From Beta vulgaris subsp. vulgaris (lineage: Eukaryota > Streptophyta > Magnoliopsida > Caryophyllales > Amaranthaceae): a DNA stretch of 64,000 bases. The position numbers and the translations under genes were made by a program. Below the pieces are notes generated by a model that worked only from the letters and a program-made list of their open reading frames with translations, did no database searches and was not told the origin of the DNA. This document shows positions 41,792-51,051 of the stretch, piece after piece (the stretch's first letter is position 1; each line of letters starts with the position of its first letter). The stretch lies in the NCBI RefSeq assembly GCF_026745355.1, contig NC_079210.1, positions 11,593,523 to 11,657,522 of the forward strand. The letters are read 5' to 3'.

Positions 41792-43267
41792 TGTAATATC
41801 CTCAAGTTTTAATATTATTTAGATAATAATTAATCTTAATTACTAAACTAAAAGTAATGTAAATTTAGTAATTAAAAATCACTAAGATAACGTCTAGTAT
41901 TTTTACTTACTAATTTATGTTTAATGAAGTGTATAAATTAAATTACTAAAGTCTTGTACCTAGTCAACCTTGCAAGAATTTGGGTGTGAGACTAAGTGTT
42001 AATAATAAAATTCTGATGGCCCAATGCCCTAATGAGCCCAAACAAGTAAAACCCAAATCAGATTTTTGATCTTGAAAGCTCCAAAGAAAAAAAGAAAGAA
42101 ATTGGAAGAAACCCCCCCCCCAAGGGAACCATGGTCAACCGACCACCTCCCTCTACTACCTCCTTATTCCCTACACTACCTCCCCTATGATGAACCACCA
42201 TTCATCATCTACCACCTCCATGTTTGTCTTCTGGAATTTGCCTATAAATACTAAGAGGAACTAAGCCTAAAAATCGGAAATTTCAAACCACAAAAATTAC
42301 ACAATTTCTCTCTCCTCACTTCTCCTCTCAGAGCACCACCGAGGCACCACCACAACGAGCACCACCTTCTGCGCGTCACCACCCACTGACCGATGAAATT
42401 TCGTCAGTTGCTCGTCGGCGACCCTTGCCGTACCCCGCAATCCCTCGCTACTTTCTCTCCTCCTTTCTTCGCCCACTCCTCTATTTCATGCGTCGCCTCG
42501 CTGCCGCTGCCGGAGCCCAAAGATCGACGCCGACGCGGGTCTGCTTCCGCCGCCGGCCTTCCGTTATAATTGGTTTGCTGAGCTGATTGGCAGTCGTGCA
42601 CGAAACGAGCTGTTTATTTAGGCACTGGCCCGTTATTTATTACCAGGGCACTGACCCTTTATTAGTGTAAGGCAACGCCCGGGGCACAGGCCCTTGCACA
42701 GTGGTGCATACACATGGCTGGGAGACGTCCTAGAGCTGATTGATTTTGCAGCAACCACAGTAAAAATGGATAAAAGGATTAATGGTTTATAAAGGTGAAG
42801 CTGAATGAATGGTATTTCGACAAATATTTGAGTTATTCTTTCCCCCTATTTGAAAATAAAATGAGTTGAAATGAGTTTACGTTGCTAGAGTAGCTTGTTA
42901 CTGAGCCTCGGCTCATAACGTTTTTTGTATTTATGTTTTAGGTACTGCGTAGTGACAAGGATTACCACCTTATTAAATCATCTAGCAAATGTTACTTGTA
43001 AGGTTAACTTATCTAGAATGTAAGATCATATACGTTAACATAACTTATCACTGTTATACCAAGTAACGTTAACATTCTCTGTTTTATTAAAATATAAGAT
43101 GTTTAAATTATTGCTACTATATTTCACCATGTTTAAATATGTTTTATGATTGTTAGCCTTGCACCTTCCTAACCGAAGGTGCGGGGGTACTGCCTTGACT
43201 AAGTAAGTATATATTCCGCTGCTAATTAGGTCGTCTTAATTAGTGAATCAGTGGTCGGGGAGTTACA
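41792..43267 (+). repeat. solo LTR inserted in LINE ORF1
   Basis: Starts TGTAATATCCTCAAG and ends GGTCGGGGAGTTACA; 1476 bp; TATAAATA box at about 42243-42250. The LINE ORF1 frame stops on one side (LHDLSKP, 41790) and resumes on the other (EFHAQM, 43270), so it was inserted there. TG...CA ends and no internal coding domains indicate a solo LTR of a gypsy (chromovirus-like) element. Flanking 5-bp words (GATCA and ACATC) do not match, so the target duplication is not confirmed. Confidence 0.7.
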
Positions 43268-43440
43268 ACATCTGTGCATGAAATTCTGGATCTCTTGGTG
43301 AATCCATGGTTACATCCGACATACTTTCAATAAATCCTACATGACGCAACGCTTGCATGGCCCATGCATTAGATAAATAACCCAAAGGGAGACGTGCTAC
43401 TCGAACTCAAAGACATTTCATCAAATCAACCAACCCAATT
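43268..43440 (-). pseudogene. LINE ORF1 DUF4283 fragment, right of solo LTR
   Basis: The - strand reads VRVARLPLGYLSNAWAMQAL, RHVGFIESMSDVTMDSPRDP and EFHAQM towards the LTR, with an in-frame TGA just before VRV. This joins the fragment at 41790 across the solo LTR. It fades at about 43440, where another LTR piece begins. Confidence 0.75.
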
Positions 43441-44985
43441 CACAAAAATTAAACCCCAACAATGGCTATAAATAGCCATGGTTGCTCCACCATTATCATC
43501 AACTCACCATTCACAACTCCAATAAAACCCCTCGCCTGAAATCCACTACCCTCGTCGGAAACCGCCACCCAAAACACTCCTTCAAGCTCCTCTATTTTCG
43601 ACCCATACCACACTCTCTCTCCTGTATTTTCGAGTGGACCACAACCTGCATCAATGAAGCACCACCATCCGGTCAAAGTCGTTATCACTCTCCCCCACCA
43701 GATCCGCGTTACAACCACCTCACCGTCGCCTTCTCACTCGCTCGCCCCCTTCTTCTTCTTCTCTCTCTCTCTCGCACCCCACCTCTCCCCTGTTTCACGC
43801 CGCAGCCACTACTTCATCGGACCACCATTACTCGACGAACTCCGATGAACCACCATCGTGTCGCCTCGCGGTCAGAGCCCCAACCCACTGCCAACTAATC
43901 TCCCTCCTCTGCTCTGTCTTTTCGGGTCCGCTCATTTGAGCAGATGTATGAAAATACCTCTCTAACTTTGTTTTCATTTTATTTTCTTTGTTTTGTTTAA
44001 ATGAGTTAAGCCCAAACATAGGCCATGTTAGTCACTCAACTTGATGGGCCAACAATATGATTTTTGGTTTCAATTAAACTAATCTACAAAAGTCATCAAC
44101 CTATTAAGCTTAATGGACTAATTAATTAGGTTACATTTTTAATTATTTGTTCCAATCAATCAATAAGAACTAAACTAATTTAGTTAATTATCACTAATGG
44201 TTCACCTTATTTTTGTAATACAAAATTTGTTTGATTTACTTAAGTTTGTATATTAAATTATGAATTTATGACAACTATTTATGATTATGTTAGATAAACG
44301 TATAATATTACAAATTAATGAGTGAACTTAGTAAAAATAAAAGGTAACATCTATTGCTAACACCCACGGTCTCCTTTGAAATGTGTGTTGTGAAATGATG
44401 TTTATACTTATGTTAAGGATTTTGTGATGTGATTCTTTATATGGATTGTGGGATACTTAAAATGTTTTCGAATGAGTTTCGTAAATGATGATCTTGTGAG
44501 ATATTTATGCTCAAGTATGATTCATGAAAGATCTACGGCTTATGACGATGAATGCATCACAAACGAAACATGATAAATAAAAGTGAAAGAGGTTTTGGCG
44601 GTAGAATGTTATGCTTATATACTTTATGGTCGTGCACGTACGTTCACATCCGTCGTACACCCGAAAAGGGAGTCGGGCTCCTTCAGGGGTACCGCATGTT
44701 ATGTTACTACTCTATTTTAGTGCGAGTGGTGTATCCGACAAGGGAGCTGGGCTCCTTGAGGATCATCGCATGGTGGGAGACGTCCCGCATGTCTATACTC
44801 GCCAGTTACCAAGCTAAAAGATGAAAATTGTTCACCTTGTTATTATTTCGTTACTAATTTCTGATGTGTTTTACTATATTCTCTTCTCCCTGTTTGTAAA
44901 TAAATTGAATTTAAATGAATTTACGTTGTTATGGTAGTATGTTACTGAGCTTGGGCTCACGATGTTGCTTTTGGTTTTAGTTATT
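43440..44985 (+). repeat. gypsy LTR fragment related to the solo LTR
   Basis: Has TATAAATA at about 43469-43476 and, towards its end (about 44700-44980), words shared with the solo LTR: TGGGAGACGTCC, TGAATTTACGTTG versus TGAGTTTACGTTG, and GTTACTGAGC..GGCTCA. It lacks clear TG and CA ends and runs straight into RT sequence at 44986. A sister LTR family, truncated at both sides. An open frame at 43482-43898 is low-complexity Pro/Ser/His-rich and not a gene. Confidence 0.6.
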
Positions 44986-45606
44986 GATGAAGGTGACGGG
45001 ACGACATAGAAGTAAGGATGGCATAGAGCATATCTCCGTAAAGCAAAAAAGACGCAAATTCGCACCTGAAAGGAATCAAGTCATCAATGACGAGGTTCAA
45101 AAGCTGATCGACACCGGAAAGATCCGCGAAGTAAAGTATCCAGATTGGCTAGCCAATGTCGTGGTGGTCAGCAAAAAGAACGGGAAGTGGAGGGTCTGCA
45201 TCGACTTCACAGACTTGAATAAAGCATGTCCCAAGGATCCGTTCCCTCTCCCTCATATAGATGCAATGGTCGACGCGACGGCAGGCCACGAGCTTTTAAC
45301 ATTCATGGACGCATATTCCGGGTACAACCAAATATTGATGCATCCGGACGACCAGGAAAAGACCGCGTTCGTCACTGATAAAGGTATATATTGTTATAAG
45401 GTCATGCCTTTTGGCTTGAAAAATGCAGGTGCCACCTATCAATGATTGGTCAACCAAATGTTTAAAGACCAACTGGGCGATACCATGGAAGTATATATAG
45501 ATGATATGCTCGTCAAATCCAAGCAAGCAGGCGATCATATCCAGTATTTGTCGGAGGCTTTCAATGTCCTGCGAAGGTATGGCATGAAATTAAATCCCAC
45601 TAAATA
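44986..45606 (+). pseudogene. Tat/Athila-type gypsy reverse transcriptase fragment
   Basis: The + frame reads FAPERNQVINDEVQKLIDTG, REVKYPDWLANVVVVSKKNG, WRVCIDFTDLNKACPKDPFP, LTFMDAYSGYNQI, KTAFVTDKGIYCYKVMPFGL and KNAGATYQ, then an in-frame TGA, then MEVYIDDMLVKSK, where YIDD is the active site. About 200 residues from RT block 1 to beyond block 5. It ends at NPTKY, abutting a Helitron-like repeat. Without the TGA the frame is clean, so this fragment is relatively well preserved. Confidence 0.85.
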
Positions 45607-45732
45607 CAACTTGGTCTAGTGGTTAAAACTTTAGTATATGTACTTGAGGTCTCGGGATCAAACCCTATATTATGCCCTAGGGAGAGGGCCACGTGGCATA
45701 GTTTCTTGCTTTCATACGCCTTTTAACATTAG
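45600..45732 (-). mobile_element. degraded Helitron copy (related to 49385-49650)
   Basis: Shares CACTAAATACAACTT, CTAGTGGT.AAAA, CTTGAGGTCTCGGGATCAAA and GCCACGTGGCA.AGTTTCTT, and ends CGCCTTTTAA, with the complete element at 49385-49650, in the opposite orientation. The 3' hairpin and CTAG end are missing here. The tRNA-like words (TGGTCTAGTGGTTAAA and the GGGATCAAACCC region) could be mistaken for a tRNA gene, but a cloverleaf cannot be formed. Confidence 0.65.
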
Positions 45733-45739
45733 TTGACTT

Positions 45740-46185
45740 GATTAGTGATAAATTTGATATGACTGAAAATGGGCTTGGGCAACCCAGTACGGAGGAGGAG
45801 AGTTCGGTCCACATACAATCCCGAAAGAGGTTTCTTACTAAAACCAATTGGTCGTTCTCTTCATTATTCAAGGGCTCTTCGCCCTCAGGCTCTTCGTCAT
45901 TTTCAGGCTCGTCCTCATATGACTCAGAGAAGTCCCTCATATAGCGGATGTCGTTCAGATTAATGCAACGTCGGACCTTCGAAGCTTTGGAAGATGCTAA
46001 CTCTTCTTGCAATTTTTGAATCCTTTCTTGCGATGTCGTGAAGTCGGTAGCTAACCGCTCATTAGCTTGCTTCATTTAGAGCATCTCTGCTCTCATCTGA
46101 TCATATTGCCTTTGCATTTCATCGAGATTTGGTGTTTCTCCCATTTGATGGATTTTGAACAGTAGTTGGTCTGGTTATGCCCCAC
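45740..46185 (-). pseudogene. Tat/Athila-type gypsy gag N-terminus
   Basis: The - strand reads MGETPNLDEMQRQYDQMRAE, then, after a stop, ERLATDFTTSQERIQKLQEE (coiled coil), CINLNDIRYMRDFSES and a Glu-rich stretch. It lies immediately downstream of the PBS, the position of gag. It fades near 45740 at the Helitron copy. It may belong with the RT piece at 44986 only by family, since orientation differs. Confidence 0.55.
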
Positions 46186-46201
46186 GGTGGGCGCCAAATT
46201 G
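46186..46201 (-). other. gypsy primer-binding site
   Basis: On the - strand TTTGGCGCCCACCGTGGGGC begins at about 46202. TTGGCGCC...GTGGGGC is the usual junction between LTR and leader in Tat/Athila-group gypsy elements. Confidence 0.65.
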
Positions 46202-46450
46202 TTTATGCTAAAATTTGTCTCTGACGACGGAATTAAAGTTTGGGATGATTCAACCAGATTATGTGTAAGACAATGCAATGAATGAATGCAATGGGGATCA
46301 AAGGGGATGAACACACAAAGATGGTGACGCGAAAAACCCCAATGAAGATGGGTAAAAACCGCGGGTGGATGTAGATCCACCAATCTACTATCGTTGACTG
46401 TCGCTATCGGCTAGTGACAATCGTTACAGATTATGTTGTTATTTTCTCTT
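46202..46450 (-). repeat. gypsy LTR, inner end
   Basis: Sequence beyond the PBS on the - strand (ending ...GCATAAACAA at 46202) should be the 3' end of the 5' LTR. The outer limit is not clear; no second copy is in the window. Confidence 0.45.
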
Positions 46451-47500
46451 AGTACAAAAAGTGTTCCATAGTCCTATCTAATGATGCTTGTTTTTCTTTT
46501 GTATGCCTTTTTTTCCCTTGGCTTTTTTCAACAAATACACGAATAAATTCCAAGACTATTACAATGGTAACGGTTCCTTGATTATAGGAGATCCTCCTAA
46601 TTATACTCCAACGTCGCAATCTCTTTTCCTCCTTTGTACAATTTACTCTTCATCGACGGATCTCACGGCTAATTTAATGCCTTGCTGAAATCCTTCCATT
46701 TTCAGAAAATCCGTTACTTGTACTTCAACTGACTTTACCCTCGTATCTCTCCATCGTGTCTTCATGTCACAGTCGTCGTGTTATCATGTCAATGTCATCC
46801 TGCAAAAACTCAGCCATAACAAGTTCTATAATTCAAAGTCTATGCATGTGGACATTGGAATATTGGATAACAGAATATGTTTTGGGTAAGCAAATTTAGA
46901 ATTTAATTAATTCTTAACATTAGATTGGCAAACTGTTTTCTTTATCGTTTATAATTATTTGCACTTTTTTTTTAAAAGGCAAAAGCTAATAAAAACTCCC
47001 CACATTCTAAATAAAGTAGATATAATATATGATTTCTTTCTTATATTTAAAAACTTTACTAAAGTAGTGCACCTAGTTCCCAGATAATCTGCTTCCAAAA
47101 TAGTAAACTCAATTGAATGCTAATTACCATTATAAATACAAGAAAGAATTTCACATTCTGCTCAACTAAACTTGCATGTCGCCAACTTTTGAAACTCTTC
47201 CATTGCATTACAAATAAACAAAAACAAAAAAAAAATAAAAACCTTGAAGGATCATCCTTTGCTGGAGGTAAGAAGCCAATTCTATCTTTCTCCAATATTT
47301 CCTTTTGTTATCTTTTACTTGGATAGGATAATTTTCACTTTTACATAATATGCCTTTGATTATATTTTATAATGTGATTGATAATAATGAAGCTTTTTTC
47401 CCAATAAACTTATGATTTTTTTTCATGAAAATGTGTGTATAAGGAAAAATATGTTTGACTTGAATATTTCCCCTGGTAATGAAAAATTGGTTGATATTAT
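46451..47500. other. unassigned AT-rich stretch
   Basis: No convincing ORF, terminal repeats or known domain. Part may be further LTR of the gypsy remnant. An A-rich tract is at about 47218-47243. The last ~80 bp before the hAT element may be upstream sequence of the FAR1-like pseudogene. Confidence 0.4.
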
Positions 47501-47568
47501 GAGGGATGACATATTCAATCTGAAAAGCTCATCACTAAATCCAAGCCATAAACAACACTAGAATTATG

Positions 47569-47576
47569 CTGAAAAA
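47569..47576 (+). other. hAT target duplication, left copy
   Basis: CTGAAAAA, repeated exactly at 48444-48451. Confidence 0.9.
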
Positions 47577-48443
47577 CAGGGCCGTCTCATATAATTTTGG
47601 GGCCCTGTGAAAAATTAAATTATGAGGCCCTAAAGAGTAAAAAAAAAAAACGTCCTTATATAAATATCGAAAGTAATATTTCATACAACTAACAAAAACT
47701 TGTTTTCTTCATCAACAAAAGTCAACATATACTACATATTCATAATTAAAATATACAATATATTACATATTTAACTAACATGAGTTAGTAATCTTACAAC
47801 AAGAGAATCTACAAATCAATATTAGCATGAAAAATCTCTAATAACCCTATAGCATCAGAGATTCAATGCACAATTTTCCATTGATAAAACAAACAATATC
47901 ACAAAAAACAAAAATTTCAAAGATGTGAATCTATACCGAAGAAGAATGAAGATCCATCCATTGCAAACAACTTGTTTCACAAGCCACAGTAGTATTTATT
48001 GCTTTACAAATCGAAAACTAAATCTGGGAAAAAAAAAATTAAAGCTAACGAACAGAAATGACTGAAATCGAAGAGAAAAAGTTAAGGAATGGTAAAGTTG
48101 AAAGCATTCTTGCTGGTAGTGTAATACTAGGTGATGCAGCGAAATCAATTAAATGCAAAAAATGGAGGATTAAAAAAAGTGGGAGAGAAAAAGTGACATT
48201 GAAAATGTATATGTTGGAGAATGGGAAATGACAGATGATTCAATATTCATTAATGGGTTTTGCCGTTTTGGAACTTGGAAGAAACGAGGAGAAGAAAGTA
48301 CTAGACGCGTGAAGCAGCATTAATTAGATTTATGTTGTTTTTTTTTTTTTTTTTACTTTGGGCATTAACATATACAATTGGGCCCTTATATTTTGGGGGC
48401 CCTGTGCAGTTGCTCACCCTGCACAGGGCCTTAGCCGGGCCTG
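47577..48443. mobile_element. non-autonomous hAT element (867 bp)
   Basis: Starts CAGGGCCGTCTCAT and ends GGCCTTAGCCGGGCCTG, whose reverse complement begins CAGGCCCGGCTAAGG: short imperfect inverted repeats of hAT type. Flanked by perfect 8-bp duplications. No transposase frame inside, only AT-rich filler. A GGCCCTGTG word recurs near both ends. The right end has a perfect 12-bp hairpin (48398-48409 with 48419-48430). Inserted upstream of or within a FAR1-like pseudogene. Confidence 0.9.
48398..48430. repeat. 12-bp perfect hairpin in hAT right end
   Basis: GGCCCTGTGCAG, a 9-nt loop, then CTGCACAGGGCC. Subterminal; possibly transposase-binding or part of the inverted end. Confidence 0.85.
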
Positions 48444-48451
48444 CTGAAAAA

Positions 48452-49310
48452 GGTTAAGATAAATCAAACTTTGAGCCTTTTGTGGATCACATGTTCCTAA
48501 GCGAAGAAGCATGGATTTTCTACCAAAATTATGCCCACCTTCATGGTTTTAGCATTCGTAAAAATCAAACAGAAAAAAGAGATGGTAATATTATAAAACA
48601 CGTTTTCTTTTATCATCGTGGTCGACCAGGTACACTAAAAGAAATTGATACGAATATGGAACAAAGAAGCTTAATGTCTAATAAATGTAAATGTAAGGCC
48701 AATTTGCGCATCAAAATAAGGAGATACAATGAATTTTTTTTTTCTAAAGAGTGGCATGTTACTACTTTCATACCAGAGAATAGACATGCTTTGTTGTCTA
48801 AAGAACTAGTTCGATTCCTTCTCGCTAATCGAATTATTAGTCCATGAGATGAAAAGAAGATTCTTGTTTAGAGGAAGCCAGTCTAACATTCAGAAAAATT
48901 ATTCGTGTTCTTGAACTTGAGAAAAATGTAGAACATGGGGAGCTTCCTTTTCTTGAAAAAGATATTCGCAATCTTTTAACTAAGTTGAGAAGAAAAAAAT
49001 TGTGGCAGTGGGGAATTTTCTGCAATGGGCGAAAGCCTGACGGAGCAATGCCGCGTGGAGGTCGAAGGCCCACGGGTCGTGAATGGTGTTAGCAATCTAC
49101 TAAATTACTTCAAATCTTGCAAAGAATAGAATTCCAACTTCCATTATGTGTTAAAAGGTTGATCAGGAGAGGAAATTGGGACATATGTTTTGGTGTCCGA
49201 CTGAATCGGTTGATTAATACCATAAAATATGGGGATGTTGTAGTCTTTGATACTACCTATACGTTTAATGTGTATAGCATATTAGCATGTTGTGTGCAAT
49301 ATTTGTAGGT
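48452..49310 (+). pseudogene. FAR1/FHY3-related (FRS) pseudogene
   Basis: 48482-48847 reads FLSEEAWIFYQNYAHLHGFS, IRKNQTEKRDG and CKANLRIKIRRYNEFFFSKE, the FAR1 DNA-binding domain pattern, then HVTTFIPENRHALLS. After a stop, 48870-49003 is open: EEASLTFRKIIRVLELEKNV, EHGELPFLEKDIRNLL. A plastid rDNA insert (49005-49083) interrupts it. SNLLNYFKSCKE and MFWCPTESVD follow, then GDVVVFDTTYTFNVYS, the start of the MULE-transposase-like domain. Stops and shifts throughout; ends at about 49310. FRS proteins are domesticated Mutator transposases acting as transcription factors; this copy is dead. Confidence 0.8.
49005..49083 (+). other. NUPT: plastid 16S rRNA gene fragment
   Basis: GCAGTGGGGAATTTTCTGCA, then GCGAAAGCCTGACGGAGCAA, then TGCCGCGTGGAGGTCGAAGG and CCCACGGGTCGTGAA. 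This is the conserved 16S rRNA region around E. coli positions 350-435 in its chloroplast form (GAATTTTC.GCAATGGGCGAAAGCCTGACGGAG...). About 79 bp, then abrupt return to FAR1-like sequence. It is a nuclear insertion of plastid DNA and not a working rRNA gene. Confidence 0.9.
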
Positions 49311-49384
49311 ATCAACAACCATGAGAAGTGAGCTAGTTAAAGCTTTGATGAATGGAGGTCAAGCCGACCTAGAGACTAAATATA
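49311..49384 (+). other. short flank between FAR1 pseudogene and Helitron
   Basis: Reads CAACCATGAGAAGTGAGC...; the word ATCAACAACCATGAGAAG recurs at 49808-49825, so the two flanks share sequence of unknown origin. Confidence 0.4.
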
Positions 49385-49650
49385 TCTATACTAATATATT
49401 AAAAGGCGCGCGAGAAGAAGAAACTGTGCCACGTGGCGCTCTTCCTATGGAGTTTTAGTTCATGTAATCGATGTACAATAAAAAAAAATTAAGAAATTGC
49501 ATAGTATAGGGTTTGATCCCGAGACCTCAAGTACGTATACTAAAATTTTGACCACTAGGCTAAGTTGTATTTAGTGTTATTATCCTAAAGTATTATATTA
49601 ATAAATAAAAAAAATTCTTACCCGGGGCATAGTCCGGGCTTAATAACTAG
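49385..49650 (+). mobile_element. non-autonomous Helitron (266 bp)
   Basis: Begins TCTATACTAATATATTAAAA after a host A and ends with a hairpin (CCCGG, 8-nt loop, CCGGG; 49621-49638), 12 nt, then CTAG followed by host T. 5' TC, 3' hairpin plus CTAG and insertion between A and T are all the hallmarks of Helitrons. No Rep/helicase. Internal tRNA-like words (reverse strand CCTAGTGGTCAAA and GGTCTCGGGATCAAACCC) and a CCACGTGG palindrome are shared with the degraded copy at 45600-45732. Confidence 0.85.
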
Positions 49651-49961
49651 TTAGTTATTACAAATAGCATCATTGAAATAGCTAATAATTTTGATTTCGT
49701 TTGTTGTAAGTACGTTAAGAGAAGTGACGTCTCAAAAGCGCACGATCTAGCTATTAAAGCTAGAAAGAGCAATTAAGGACCCTACACTGGAATTGTAAAA
49801 AAAAAAATCAACAACCATGAGAAGACAATTTTATTTGAAAGTGCATTGCTCTGAAATAAGACTAGAATACTATCAAATGGTTAATGAAGGTACATAATTT
49901 CTTGAAATAATCTTTTTCATTGCTCCAAATACTCTACAATAATTCAAATGTTTAATGAAGG
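49651..49961. other. unassigned, AT-rich
   Basis: No gene recognised. Contains the second ATCAACAACCATGAGAAG (49808-49825) after an A-run, and a word TTAATGAAGGTAC repeated at 49880 and 49952, one copy flanking the MITE. Confidence 0.35.
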
Positions 49962-49963
49962 TA

Positions 49964-50054
49964 CTTCCTCCATTTCGTTTTAAATGCAACAAAGGGATAT
50001 TATTTGTGAGATATAAAATATTCTTTTATTGCATTTAAAACGAAACGGAAGAAG
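49964..50054. mobile_element. Stowaway-like MITE (91 bp)
   Basis: CTTCCTCCATTTCGTTTTAA... is mirrored by CTTCTTCCGTTTCGTTTTAA... from the other end: inverted repeats of about 27 bp with two or three mismatches. Flanked by TA on both sides (49962-49963 and 50055-50056). CTCC-type ends and TA target duplication fit Tc1/mariner Stowaway MITEs. Confidence 0.8.
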
Positions 50055-50056
50055 TA

Positions 50057-50859
50057 ATTTCTTGAATTTATCTATTTCACTGCTCCTAATATTCTGCTTC
50101 TTATGCATAGGCTTATGCATACGTTATAACCCATGCATGAGCGCAATAAGATGCACCCATACTTATTATCGTTCCCCACTTGATTTTTGTATATTTACTT
50201 GCAATGTAATATTCTTATTTTGCTAACCTTGATTGTTTTATTATTTCTAGTCTTTTTTAGATACAGTGAAGAAAACCCCAAATTTAGAGACTTGATGGGA
50301 ATGAGAGAGTGGAGCAAAAGCTTTTCCTTCAATTTAGAGGAAAATGTTTAGAAAGGGATGTAAAACATATCCACCTTCATTTTTCTTTTCTAATTCCTTT
50401 TTCAACCAAACAACGGAAAATGGGATAAAATCATTTTCTGACAATTTTCCTCAAAATCAAACAGAGCGAGTGCATTACTGACTGTCGTTTTGAGACAGGT
50501 CCACAAAATGTTGTGTGCTCTCTATTCTCTAGTGCAGCTTCCTATTTGCAATTTTCGTCCAAGATAGTTAACCTTCTTACACAATGATAACATTTCGATA
50601 TCCCATTGACAAAAGGATCGCATTACTTTCCATAACATTGATAACACAGATCAAAAAGCACTACAAATTTCCAACCAACATTTACCTCCAACTCGCAGGA
50701 AACCTAAACCAAAAAGGCAAAAACCCACAAAACTGTATCTTCAAAAATAGCAGATTCGACCACAATATACATAAAGCTATACACATATGGTCCAGGCATG
50801 AATGGACTTGTGTTCCTCAGAGGCGATTTAATATGACTTCTTACCAGACTCCAATTTCG
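50057..50859. other. region downstream of the CASP-like gene, includes likely 3' UTR
   Basis: No ORF of note. The part next to 50860 should contain the 3' UTR of the - strand CASP-like gene, but a clear polyadenylation signal cannot be singled out. 50250-50470 looks like degraded repeat DNA. Confidence 0.4.
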
Positions 50860-51051
50860 TCATCGAGAAGCCAATGACCAGAAATTCAATAAAAAAGAAG
50901 GTAAAGCAGCAAACCAAGTCATGAAAGCCATGCCTGTCGAAGTTTCAAATTGAGCACAGTGATTCTTTGAACAGCTACCCAGATCATTGCCAATGAGGAC
51001 AGTGATGCCCGCAGATGCACATGCTGCAGCAAATATGAGGGTAGAAGTGAT
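50860..51051 (-). CDS. CASP-like protein (5A type), exon 3
   Basis: Begins after a CAG acceptor (51053-51052) and runs to TGA at 50862-50860: 63 codons plus stop. It encodes [20 protein letters not shown] (third membrane segment), the short loop [20 protein letters not shown] with two Cys typical of this subfamily, then [19 protein letters not shown] (fourth membrane segment) and the conserved end LASR. It joins exon 2 in phase 0 at GDG|ITS. Confidence 0.9.
   Translation of the reverse strand: MTSTLIFAAACASAGITVLIGNDLGSCSKNHCAQFETSTGMAFMTWFAALPSFLLNFWSLASR

Larger units (their letters stand above)
36032..43440 (-). mobile_element. L1-type LINE, - strand, split by a solo LTR
   Basis: Reading the - strand from about 43440 down: ORF1 (DUF4283, zinc knuckle) with an LTR inserted at 41792-43267, then ORF2 with endonuclease, RT, zf-RVT and a C-terminal RNase H. 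It ends near 36032 with a T-run followed by GATAAAA. The right (5') end is cut off by another LTR piece. About 5.9 kb of LINE remain. Many stops and frameshifts. Confidence 0.8.

Noticed and set aside
43482..43898. 138-codon + strand ORF, Pro/Ser/His-rich
   Set aside because: Low-complexity reading of an LTR fragment; no domain.
45607..45675. Possible tRNA gene (TGGTCTAGTGGTTAAA and GGGATCAAACCC)
   Set aside because: The boxes fit but no acceptor or anticodon stem can be formed, and the same words recur within a Helitron in opposite orientation; a repeat relic.
49005..49083. Functional rRNA gene
   Set aside because: Only ~79 bp of a ~1.5 kb gene; plastid type in a nuclear pseudogene.
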